Source: Pelagihabitans sp037969055 (GTDB lineage Bacteria; Bacteroidota; Bacteroidia; Flavobacteriales; Flavobacteriaceae). From it: DNA of 33,118 nt. The first letter of the stretch is position 1. Each line of letters starts with the position of its first letter. Both the position numbers and the translations under genes were made by a program. Of the stretch, positions 21,996 through 29,420 are shown piece by piece. The stretch covers positions 1-33,118 of the forward strand of contig JBBKWR010000206.1 in assembly GCA_037969055.1 (NCBI GenBank), written 5' to 3'. The notes below the pieces were generated by a model. The model searched no databases and was not told where the DNA came from. It saw only the letters and a list, made by a program, of their open reading frames with translations.

Positions 21996-23225
21996 CTATC
22001 GGGATGGGATTTTGAGTAGAATGCTCACAGCATTTCCGCCAAACCCAACGGCGTTGACCATTACTTTGTTGATTTTTGAAGGTATCGCATCGTACATAAG
22101 ATAAGGGACCTTTATAAACTGTTGGTGCCGCATCATCAATATCGCCATTTCAACGCTCATCATCCCAGATGCCCCGAAAGTATGGCCCATTTTCCATTTA
22201 TTGGTGGTGAGCGCGGGGACTTTTTCACCAAACACCTTTTCGATAGCCTTGAATTCAGACAAATCTCCCTGGATGGTCCCGGGCGCATGCATGACAATCA
22301 CATCTACTTCCTCCGGGCTGCCATCTCCAAGAGCCATTTTCATAGAACGCTGAAAACACTTTGCATCGGTTGAAATGGAAATCATATGCTCCAATGGTTC
22401 GGTGGCATACCCTATGCCCTCCAAAATTGCCAGCGATTTATTGGACACCCCTTTTTCCAAACAGGCGACCGCCGCACCTTCCCCCAGAACCATTGAATTG
22501 TAATTTTTATGAAGGTCCAAAGCCCGGCATGGGTAACTGATATTGGTGTGCCTCAATGGCATTTTTGACGCAACTTGGTCTGGGCTATCGTTAACGGCTC
22601 CAACCTGATCTAACGCTGCATATATTTTAAGTGCTTTCATTTGGGCAACCGTAAACGGGGTCAATGGGGCTTCGCTTCCTCCGACCAAAAATTTATCCGC
22701 CATCCCACTCCTGATCCAAGCTACTCCGTTCAACATGCCATGCAGCGCGGTAGAACAGGTAATTGAATTCGAAATTTCTGGCCCATTGGTTTGCAAGTCA
22801 TGGGCTACCCAAGAAGAGATATTGCCCAAAGTGGTGGTCGGCGAAGTGAGGGTCGATGCTTTCCCCCGTAGCAGAAATTCCTCATGGTATTTTTCAAACA
22901 GCGCTGTGGCACCGCGGGATGATCCCATATTCACCCCAAAATGCTCCCCCGATTTCCAGCCGGCCATGGCCAAAGCATTTCTGGATGCTAGTATCGCATA
23001 GCGTACCGTATCGTCTAGATTTTTATACTTGAAATCCGTGGCTTTCAATTGATCAACCTCCATCTTTACGGCAATCGGCAGCGCTGCAGCCCAAGCCAAA
23101 GTATCCCCAAATTTCATTTTATCAAAGACAGGGGCTTCATTTTGATATCCAAGCCAAGCATCTTTCAAACCGCTGCCCAACGGTGAAATAGAAGCAATCG
23201 CAGTAATTGAAATAGGCTCTTTCAA
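21996..23225 (-). CDS. Beta-ketoacyl synthase-like protein in the biotin cluster
   Basis: A 409-residue KAS I/II-type thiolase-fold protein. The nucleophile Cys is C157 in SITCSTALHG, H348 and K343 are kept in TNKWKMGHTFGASG, and the C-terminal glycine loop reads NAVGFGGNAVS. The first catalytic His position is unusual: normal NAHGT reads HAPGT here (313-317), so Pro315 replaces His and a His sits two residues earlier. It lies 15 bases after bioA and upstream of bioB, so it is translated with the biotin genes. I infer a role in making the pimeloyl chain, as no other pimelate gene is visible in the window. Otherwise it could be a condensing or decarboxylating enzyme of altered chemistry. Confidence 0.85.
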   Translation of the reverse strand: MKEPISITAIASISPLGSGLKDAWLGYQNEAPVFDKMKFGDTLAWAAALPIAVKMEVDQLKATDFKYKNLDDTVRYAILASRNALAMAGWKSGEHFGVNMGSSRGATALFEKYHEEFLLRGKASTLTSPTTTLGNISSWVAHDLQTNGPEISNSITCSTALHGMLNGVAWIRSGMADKFLVGGSEAPLTPFTVAQMKALKIYAALDQVGAVNDSPDQVASKMPLRHTNISYPCRALDLHKNYNSMVLGEGAAVACLEKGVSNKSLAILEGIGYATEPLEHMISISTDAKCFQRSMKMALGDGSPEEVDVIVMHAPGTIQGDLSEFKAIEKVFGEKVPALTTNKWKMGHTFGASGMMSVEMAILMMRHQQFIKVPYLMYDAIPSKINKVMVNAVGFGGNAVSILLKIPSR

Positions 23226-23240
23226 ATTAATCTATATTGA

Positions 23241-24551
23241 TTAAACGATATCCAACGCACTTTCGATACTGTCGTAGATCTTCTTGAGTTGGTCATCGGT
23301 TATTATATAAGGGGCCAAAATGTAAATCGTATTGCCCAAAGGTCTCAAAAATACCCCGTGGTCCATAAAATGATCGAATAATTGATCCCTTAAATTTCCA
23401 TAACGCTCCATTTTTATCGCCAGGTCCAAGGCATAAATAATCCCGCACTGCCTGGTACTGGCCACCTTGGGATGTTGCTTGATATGGACGTCGAACCGTT
23501 GATGTGATCTAATTATATGCTGAATTTTGTCCTGAATTTCCGAAGACAACAGCAATTCCAAACCTGCCAAGGCGGCCGAACAGGCCAAGGGATTGGCGGT
23601 ATAGGTATGGCCGTGGAAAAGTCCCTTCGAAATTTCATCGCTATAGAAGGCATCATAGACTTGTTGGGAACAACTTGTGATCGCCATGGGCAACAATCCC
23701 GCAGTAAGCGCCTTGGACAAGCAGATTATATCCGGTTTAACGGCAATCTGATCAGAGGCAAAATTGGTGCCCGTCTTGCCAAACCCTGTCATCACCTCAT
23801 CGGCAATGGTAATTACGCCCCTGGCCTGCAACAATTTGAGAATTCTCGACAGTAGTTCCGGCCCATGCATCTGCATGGCTGCGGCACCCTGTACCAAGGG
23901 CTCATAAATGAACCCAGCAATATTCTTGTCATTCAATCTGGATTCCAAGTGGGCAATGAGCCCTTCTATATTCTCTTCGGTCGGAACAGGGATGCGCTCT
24001 ACCTTGATAAAAAAATCCTCAAAGGGCCCGTTATAGACGGAAAGGCCGGAAACCGACATCGCCCCAAAGGTATCGCCATGAAATCCTGCTTCCAGCGCCA
24101 ACATCACTTTCCGAGTTTCCCCTCTGTTGTAATGATATTGCAAGGCCATCTTGATACCAATTTCAGTGGCGGTGGAACCATTGTCCGAAAAGAAAAGTTT
24201 TTGTTGGTTATCGGGTAGTATTTTGATCAATGCTTCCGAAAGCGCTACCGCAGGCTCATGGGTAAACCCACTGAAAACCACTTGATCTAGCTGCTGCATT
24301 TGTTGATGGACCTTATTGAGGACAAATTCATTGCAATGCCCGTACATAGCCGTATACCAGGAAGCGATGCCATCTATGTATTCCTTGCCGTTTTCATCGA
24401 ACAACAATGCCCCTTTGGCCCGTACAATGCCTAACATTTTTGGATGCAGTTTGTGTTGCGTCAATGGATGCCAAATATATTGTTGGTCCCTTTCCGAAAG
24501 ATTTTTCAAAGCTGTTCTGTTTATGGAGTACGCTATTTCTCTATCTTGCAA
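23241..24551 (-). CDS. bioA: Adenosylmethionine-8-amino-7-oxononanoate aminotransferase
   Basis: A 436-residue (or slightly shorter) fold-type I PLP aminotransferase that makes 7,8-diaminononanoate from KAPA using SAM as amino donor. Landmarks are WHPLTQHK (27-34), the GFHGDTFGAMSVSG block (156-169), DEVMTGFGKTG (251-261) and the PLP Lys K280 in SKALTAGLLP. There is no ATG in the N-terminal region before residue 39. The frame begins with TTG at 24551, and a TTG at 24509 (giving a start KNLSERDQQYIWHP) matches relatives better. It heads the bioA-KAS pair and is divergent from the glycosyltransferase gene. Confidence 0.95.
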   Translation of the reverse strand: MQDREIAYSINRTALKNLSERDQQYIWHPLTQHKLHPKMLGIVRAKGALLFDENGKEYIDGIASWYTAMYGHCNEFVLNKVHQQMQQLDQVVFSGFTHEPAVALSEALIKILPDNQQKLFFSDNGSTATEIGIKMALQYHYNRGETRKVMLALEAGFHGDTFGAMSVSGLSVYNGPFEDFFIKVERIPVPTEENIEGLIAHLESRLNDKNIAGFIYEPLVQGAAAMQMHGPELLSRILKLLQARGVITIADEVMTGFGKTGTNFASDQIAVKPDIICLSKALTAGLLPMAITSCSQQVYDAFYSDEISKGLFHGHTYTANPLACSAALAGLELLLSSEIQDKIQHIIRSHQRFDVHIKQHPKVASTRQCGIIYALDLAIKMERYGNLRDQLFDHFMDHGVFLRPLGNTIYILAPYIITDDQLKKIYDSIESALDIV

Positions 24552-24686
24552 AGATGGGAAATTAATCAGGTTCGATGGTCAAATTGCGAATGTATGCGAT
24601 GTTCCCATTTTACACTGCTACACACCTTGTCGGATTGCAAATCAGCGTGTGGAATAAAATAGTAATTATGCAATGGTAGTACACCA

Positions 24687-26177
24687 ATGATGCTCAAAAG
24701 GCTTGTAAACGTTTTAACCCCTGATTTCCCGACCCTCACCAACCGGAGGGTATTCATATGGCTCGCTGTTGTGTCCACCCTGATCAGATTGCCCTTTTTC
24801 TTTCGTGATTATATTGATCGCGATGAGAGTACTTTTATTTTGATGGGACAATCTTGGGTGGATGGCCATTTGCCCTATACAGAGTTGTGGGACCTAAAAC
24901 CGCCCCTTACCTTTTTGTTTTTTGCAGGTATAATTTATGTTTTTGGCAAGAGTTTTTTGGCCATTAGATTTCTAGGGGCATTGTTGGTCGCCACCTCAGC
25001 CTATTTTACCTACAAGATTACAGAGACGACGGCTTCTAAGAAAATAGGCTTTTGGGCCGCTCTTGGGGCCGTGGCCCTTCAAAGTATGTTCGGGAGCATT
25101 CAAGGCGTCATGTCGGAGCATCTTTGCATGGCCTTTTTAATGCCGGCACTCTATATACTGATCAAATCAAAGAAGGCCACTGGCCATTTGATTGCTGGAC
25201 TGCTTATGGGGATGGCCGTAATGACAAAACTGAACATCGCCTACGCAGTACTGTTCGTTGGTTTATACCAAGGATACACCTATTATTTGCGACGACAATA
25301 CGCAAAAGGAATGATAAACCTTTCCCTTTATGGCTTGGGAATTCTCTTCATATTTTTGTTGACCCTATTCCCCTATTTTTGGGTGGGTAAAACTGAAATA
25401 TGGTGGAAATCGGTGGTTCTTGCATCTCTGGAATATGCCGGGGCCCGACGTAGTCCCATATTCAATATCGCCCCATCTTTTTTGATATTGGCAGCTTTTT
25501 TCTTTTTTACTTGGAAAAAAAAGTATCTCGATTATAAGGAGGTAAAAATACAGATGATAAGCGTTGCCATTATTGGCGTCTTGATATCTTTTGCCAAAGC
25601 GGGAAGGATCAATAGCCATTATCTGATCCAGTTGTATCCTCTGCTAATCATTCTGGTAGCGATTGCCTTAAGTAAATTGGCACGCTTTCAAAAATGGGAC
25701 TATAGGCCCTATGTATTCATTTTGGTAATGATGCTACCCATTGAAAGTTATTTGGAATATTTCCGTATCGCTAAAAACAAAATCGAGCGCGGCACGTATT
25801 ACAACGGAGAGGGTATCACGGTTCCAGAGTACATCAAAAAAAATCGCCCTTTGGAAAAAAATGTGCTTTTTCTTGAATACCATATTGGATATTGGCCGTT
25901 AGGGGCCAAACCCCCTACCAAGGCGGCAACACATCCTAGCAATATCTGCAGGAATGAACTCTTCCCTTTTTTTGACAACCCGAGAAAAACAGGGGTCGAA
26001 GAACTTAGCTATATTATGGAGGTGGTACGACCAAAAATTGTGGTCACCCGAAAAAATAGGTTGATTTTTGATGAAAAATTGGAAATGGAAAACGCTTATA
26101 TCGACAAGTACCTCAAGACACACTATAAACCAATGGCTACCGTGGATCAAGCTGGGCTTTATGAACGGCTAGAGTGA
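24687..26177 (+). CDS. GT39-like glycosyltransferase, integral membrane
   Basis: A 496-residue membrane protein with about ten hydrophobic segments and the DRDE motif (44-47) after the first one, a hallmark of GT39/PMT_2/ArnT-like transferases that use lipid-linked sugar donors. ELWDLKPPLTFLFFAG follows, also typical. The last 130 residues form a soluble extracytoplasmic domain. Acceptor and sugar are unknown: cell-wall lipid, protein or lipopolysaccharide are possible. It lies on the plus strand in the middle of the minus-strand biotin genes. Its end overlaps the bioD end by 9 bases tail to tail, so it is probably an insertion into an ancestral biotin operon. Confidence 0.85.
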   Translation: MMLKRLVNVLTPDFPTLTNRRVFIWLAVVSTLIRLPFFFRDYIDRDESTFILMGQSWVDGHLPYTELWDLKPPLTFLFFAGIIYVFGKSFLAIRFLGALLVATSAYFTYKITETTASKKIGFWAALGAVALQSMFGSIQGVMSEHLCMAFLMPALYILIKSKKATGHLIAGLLMGMAVMTKLNIAYAVLFVGLYQGYTYYLRRQYAKGMINLSLYGLGILFIFLLTLFPYFWVGKTEIWWKSVVLASLEYAGARRSPIFNIAPSFLILAAFFFFTWKKKYLDYKEVKIQMISVAIIGVLISFAKAGRINSHYLIQLYPLLIILVAIALSKLARFQKWDYRPYVFILVMMLPIESYLEYFRIAKNKIERGTYYNGEGITVPEYIKKNRPLEKNVLFLEYHIGYWPLGAKPPTKAATHPSNICRNELFPFFDNPRKTGVEELSYIMEVVRPKIVVTRKNRLIFDEKLEMENAYIDKYLKTHYKPMATVDQAGLYERLE

Positions 26178-26786
26178 TTCCAGTATGTTCTTAAAGTTAT
26201 CGGCGTACTTTTTGATGACCGGCTTATCAAAGCTACTTTCTTCCGCTATCCTACCTATTAAGGGGACCTTTGTTTTGTGCAGAATGATATTCTCAGTTTG
26301 TGGATTTGGGTCCCCGCTAAAAAGTACCGAAACATCGTATCCCCTCATTTTCAGCCAATTTATCGTCAATAGGGAATGGTTGATGCTGCCAAGATAATGC
26401 CTCGAGACCACTACCACTTTATAATTTGGCATGATAATATCCAAAATAGTGTCTGTTGAATTGAGGGGTACCAATAAGCCCCCAGCACCTTCGATGACCA
26501 GATGATTTTTGGTATAGGGCTCATGTATTTTGTTGGCATCCAACACAACCCCATCTAATGCTGCAGCAGCATGGGGGCTCATGGCGCTCGTGAGTTCAAA
26601 ACTACTTCTGTGGATCTTTGTTCTCGTATTTGAGACCCACGCGGCTACCTTGTGGCTATCAGTGTTGTCTAGGTCACCGGCCTGGATAGGTTTCCAATAA
26701 TCCGCCTCCAATGCTTCGCAAAAAATGGCCGAGGCTATGGTTTTACCTACCCCGGTGGAGATTCCTGTCACAAAAATTCGTTGCAT
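26169..26786 (-). CDS. bioD: Dethiobiotin synthetase
   Basis: A 205-residue P-loop enzyme that closes the ureido ring of dethiobiotin using CO2 and ATP. The loop GISTGVGKT (8-16), the K32/P33 region WKPIQAGD and the EGAGGLLVPLN segment are all present. It starts 1 base after the DUF2007 gene stop and so is co-translated with bioF and DUF2007. Its end overlaps the glycosyltransferase end. Slightly shorter than the E. coli enzyme, but intact. Confidence 0.95.
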   Translation of the reverse strand: MQRIFVTGISTGVGKTIASAIFCEALEADYWKPIQAGDLDNTDSHKVAAWVSNTRTKIHRSSFELTSAMSPHAAAALDGVVLDANKIHEPYTKNHLVIEGAGGLLVPLNSTDTILDIIMPNYKVVVVSRHYLGSINHSLLTINWLKMRGYDVSVLFSGDPNPQTENIILHKTKVPLIGRIAEESSFDKPVIKKYADNFKNILESL

Positions 26787-26787
26787 A

Positions 26788-27171
26788 CTATTCAGGTTTG
26801 GTGATCATACCACAATTTAAGCATTTGTATTTTCTTTTTTCAAAAAATGGAAAGAGTTTATGGAAAATGCCCTTTCGCTCATAATAAGCATCAGATTTTT
26901 TGGCCTTACAATTTGGGCAAACGATAGGGTTACCTTGATCATCCACCGCGTAGGCCCTTATTTCATTATAAATTTTAATGGCCTTTTCCTTTTCACTAGA
27001 ATAAACCTGCAATTTTACGCCACCAATGGCGGCGCTGATCAGGGGGTCAGAATTCAATGTATTCTCGTCGCGAAGAAACACGGTTATCCCTTCAGATTCT
27101 AGTTTTCCCTTTATGATTTGAACATCGGCCACAAACTCAAAAGAAGCTATGGTATAAAAAGTTTCTCTCAT
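26788..27171 (-). CDS. DUF2007 protein with C-terminal zinc ribbon
   Basis: A 127-residue cytoplasmic protein: an N-terminal DUF2007 domain (about 4-72; TIASFEFVADVQIIKGKLESEGI opening, GGVKLQVYSSEKEKAIKI near its end) and a C-terminal zinc ribbon with C85-x2-C88 and C117-x2-C120. DUF2007 resembles small ligand-binding or signal-transducing domains without a known activity. Its start overlaps the bioF stop by 4 bases (ATGA type) and bioD starts 1 base after it, so it is locked into the biotin operon. A role in biotin metabolism is possible but the family also occurs elsewhere. Confidence 0.85.
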   Translation of the reverse strand: MRETFYTIASFEFVADVQIIKGKLESEGITVFLRDENTLNSDPLISAAIGGVKLQVYSSEKEKAIKIYNEIRAYAVDDQGNPIVCPNCKAKKSDAYYERKGIFHKLFPFFEKRKYKCLNCGMITKPE

Positions 27172-28358
27172 TTTGGCGCCAATATTTTGTAAAGTTTTTG
27201 GATGACATTAGAAATCTGTGCTTCGGTATTGAAGGCATGCAGGCAAAAACGCAACCTTTCCTTTCCTATGGGGATGGTGGGTGATAAAATCGGCCTTACA
27301 TCAAAACCTGCCTGTTGGAGTTGCAAGGCAATTTTCTTTACTGCTTCATTGCCTGGTGCGATACAACTCTGAATGGCCGAATTACTGGGTATGAAGATTG
27401 ACTTTTCTGTAGGCGCTCCTAAATCGTTGAGGCCAAAGTTGTCCGAATACCCTTTGAAAAAAGCAACATTGCGTTTTAATCGCGTTCTTAAAAGTAACGC
27501 TTCTGATGTGCCTCCATGCGTATAGGCGGCTAGGACCGTTGCGGCGGCATGCGGGGAAAGTCCAGTGGTATAGATAAATGGCCGTGCAAAATTGATGAGA
27601 TATTCGATCAGCGTTTTGGGACCCAAAATGGCGGCCCCCTGGCAGCCCATCGCTTTACCGAATGTAACGATCCTGGCAAAGATTTGCGATTCCAATCCAA
27701 GATGTTGCGCCAAGCCCTCTCCCTTGGTGCCAAAAACACCCAAGGCATGGGCTTCATCTACTACTAAATGATGTCCATTTAAATTACAGAATGCCGACAT
27801 CTGTTTCAGATCCGGTGAATCACCATCCATTGAAAAAACTGATTCGGTAACCACATAAAATTCTGCATTGATATGACTTCGACCGCGCTCGGCTTTACAT
27901 TTTTGGATCAAATCCTCGAGGTCATTGTGTTTGTACTTGTAAGCAAAGGCATTGCCCAACTTTATGCCGTCTCGGATACTGGCATGGATGAATTCGTCGT
28001 AAAAGACAATGTCGCCGCGCTGCGGAACGGAACCGAAAAAACCAAGATTGGCATCGTACCCCGAATTGAAGACCAAAGCCGATTCAGCCTCGTGGAAATC
28101 GGATAGCATGTTTTCAAGTGTTTCAAATAGTACATGGTTGCCCGTTAACAAGCGAGATCCAGTGGCGCCGTTTGTAACCAAATTATGCTCCTTAAGTATT
28201 TCGGTGGAACGGAGAAAAATATCTTTATTCTTTGCAAATCCAAGATAATCGTTGGAGGAAAAATCCACTAAATTGCCAGAGGTTTGCAACTTGCGAAAGG
28301 CATTGTCCGCACTCCTCATGGACAGTTTTTCGGCGAGTTTATTTGGGAGTTTGGGCAT
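27168..28358 (-). CDS. bioF: 8-amino-7-oxononanoate synthase
   Basis: A 396-residue alpha-oxoamine synthase condensing pimeloyl-ACP or pimeloyl-CoA with alanine. Motifs: SSNDYLGF (34-41), GATGSRLLTGN (64-74), DEAHALGVFG (201-210) and the PLP Lys K235 in TFGKAMGCQGA. It is the first gene of bioF-DUF2007-bioD. The start at 28358 lies 30 bases from the divergent acetyltransferase start, so the two share a very short promoter region. Related 2-amino-3-ketobutyrate ligases are excluded by the biotin context. Confidence 0.95.
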   Translation of the reverse strand: MPKLPNKLAEKLSMRSADNAFRKLQTSGNLVDFSSNDYLGFAKNKDIFLRSTEILKEHNLVTNGATGSRLLTGNHVLFETLENMLSDFHEAESALVFNSGYDANLGFFGSVPQRGDIVFYDEFIHASIRDGIKLGNAFAYKYKHNDLEDLIQKCKAERGRSHINAEFYVVTESVFSMDGDSPDLKQMSAFCNLNGHHLVVDEAHALGVFGTKGEGLAQHLGLESQIFARIVTFGKAMGCQGAAILGPKTLIEYLINFARPFIYTTGLSPHAAATVLAAYTHGGTSEALLLRTRLKRNVAFFKGYSDNFGLNDLGAPTEKSIFIPSNSAIQSCIAPGNEAVKKIALQLQQAGFDVRPILSPTIPIGKERLRFCLHAFNTEAQISNVIQKLYKILAPK

Positions 28359-28388
28359 ATCCCAAATTTACTATCTTTATTCAAACAT

Positions 28389-28925
28389 ATGATCATGGTC
28401 GTTTACAAAAGGGCTGCCAATAGGCTGGAATTGGAACAAATACTCGACCTACAACAAAGGAATTCGATTCCTGTACTCTCGGAGGATGAAAAACAAAAAG
28501 AGGGATTTGTTACGGTTGCGCATACTTATGAACTTTTATATCGAATGAACGAGGTATGCCCGCATGTCATTGCAAAAGATGGCAACAAAGTTGTGGGCTA
28601 TACGCTTTGCATGCACCCAGCGTTTGGCGATGAGATAGAAGTTTTAAAACCCATGTTTGCTGAAATTGGATCGGTACTGCCCATAAGTGAAAAATATATT
28701 GCCATGGGTCAGGTTTGTGTTGATAAGAACTATAGGGGACAAGGTGTTTTTCGAAAATTATATGAGGCCATGAAAGCGGCCATCCAACCGGAATTTCAAA
28801 GTATAATCACAGAAGTCGATGCTAAAAATACGCGCTCTTTACAAGCGCATTATGCGGTGGGCTTTAAAGATTTAAAAATCTATTCCTCTGGCGGCCATGA
28901 TTGGCATTTGATCATCCTACGATAA
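28389..28925 (+). CDS. GNAT-family N-acetyltransferase
   Basis: A 178-residue acetyltransferase with a single GNAT domain. The acetyl-CoA pyrophosphate loop is VCVDKNYRGQGVFRKLY (R-G-Q-G-V core), preceded by a core strand VVGYTLCMH and followed by ITEVDAKNTRSLQAHYAVGFK. Substrate unknown: a small amine, a peptide N-terminus or an antibiotic are all possible. The start is the ATG at 28389; a second ATG two codons later is as good. The upstream open frame to 28284 is antisense to bioF. Confidence 0.85.
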   Translation: MIMVVYKRAANRLELEQILDLQQRNSIPVLSEDEKQKEGFVTVAHTYELLYRMNEVCPHVIAKDGNKVVGYTLCMHPAFGDEIEVLKPMFAEIGSVLPISEKYIAMGQVCVDKNYRGQGVFRKLYEAMKAAIQPEFQSIITEVDAKNTRSLQAHYAVGFKDLKIYSSGGHDWHLIILR

Positions 28926-28928
28926 AAA

Positions 28929-28952
28929 AACCATCCGAGGGAGCGGATGGTT
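28929..28952 (+). terminator. Terminator of the acetyltransferase gene
   Basis: AACCATCCG (28929-28937) pairs with CGGATGGTT (28944-28952) over 9 bp with a 6-base loop, preceded by an A-run, and it starts just after the stop codon. It faces atpC on the other strand, and the A-run would give the U-run for minus-strand transcripts, so it may end both. Confidence 0.8.
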
Positions 28953-28988
28953 CATTTATATTATAGGCTTGGCCCAATGCTAATTTTG

Positions 28989-29267
28989 TTAGTCCGCCAA
29001 CACGATTACCCTGTTATCTTTCATTTCAACCGTTCCACTTACAATTGGTAAAATAGTCTTCCCAGCAGCATCTTTTGAAAACTTATCCTGGTAGGCTTGG
29101 TGGATCACAACGTCTCCTTCGACCTTTACATTACCCGCTTGGAGCAAGGATACGATCGGTGCGTGGTTTTGCAACATTTGAAATTCTCCATTGATACCTG
29201 GAACGGTAACCGATATAACTTCCCCAGCAAATAAGGTTGCTTCCGGGGATACGATTTCTAAGTACAT
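28989..29267 (-). CDS. atpC: F1Fo ATP synthase epsilon subunit
   Basis: A 92-residue epsilon subunit consisting of the N-terminal beta-sandwich only: MYLEIVSPEATLFAGEV at the start, GINGEFQMLQNHAPIVSLLQ in the centre. The usual C-terminal helical hairpin (another 40 or so residues) is absent, so the inhibitory arm that can block rotation is missing. Short epsilon subunits occur in this phylum. The start at 29267 is chosen because the frame upstream to 29336 is not epsilon-like. It is downstream of atpD with a 152-base gap containing a large inverted repeat. Confidence 0.93.
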   Translation of the reverse strand: MYLEIVSPEATLFAGEVISVTVPGINGEFQMLQNHAPIVSLLQAGNVKVEGDVVIHQAYQDKFSKDAAGKTILPIVSGTVEMKDNRVIVLAD

Positions 29268-29341
29268 ATTTTTAGTGGTTGTGAAATTCGTTTTAAGCAG
29301 AAAGCATTGGGTGCAACCACTAAAAACAAATTCCAAATTCT

Positions 29342-29388
29342 AAATTCCAAATTCCAATGGTTATAGACTCCTTTGGGATTTGGGATTT
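29342..29388 (+). repeat. 14-position inverted repeat between atpD and atpC
   Basis: AAATTCCAAATTCC (29342-29355) can pair with GGGATTTGGGATTT (29375-29388) over 14 positions with two G-T wobbles on the plus strand, around a 19-base loop. AAATTCC-type units recur just upstream (29328-29340), giving a small tandem array. The same AAATTCCAAA word is found in the bioB gap at 21757-21768. Confidence 0.65.
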
Positions 29389-29403
29389 TCTTTATCGGTA
29401 TTT

Positions 29404-29420
29404 ACCGAGCTCCGCTCGGT
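29404..29420 (-). terminator. GC-rich hairpin at the atpD stop codon
   Basis: ACCGAGC (29404-29410) pairs with GCTCGGT (29414-29420) around a 3-base loop, overlapping the last base of the atpD stop codon. It lacks a U-run, so it may be an mRNA end-protecting or attenuating hairpin rather than a full terminator. Confidence 0.45.

Noticed and set aside
24701..24720. BirA-like half site TTGTAAAC near the bioA and glycosyltransferase starts
   Set aside because: No matching GTTTACAA half follows at the usual spacing, and it lies inside the glycosyltransferase coding region.
28363..28370. TAAATTTG -7 box for bioF on the minus strand
   Set aside because: It lies only 4 bases before the start codon, which would give a leaderless transcript, and no -33 TTG is at the usual distance; could be chance.
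28284..28388. Longer N-terminus for the GNAT protein
   Set aside because: The extension lies on the antisense strand of bioF, and the GNAT domain starts after the ATG at 28389.
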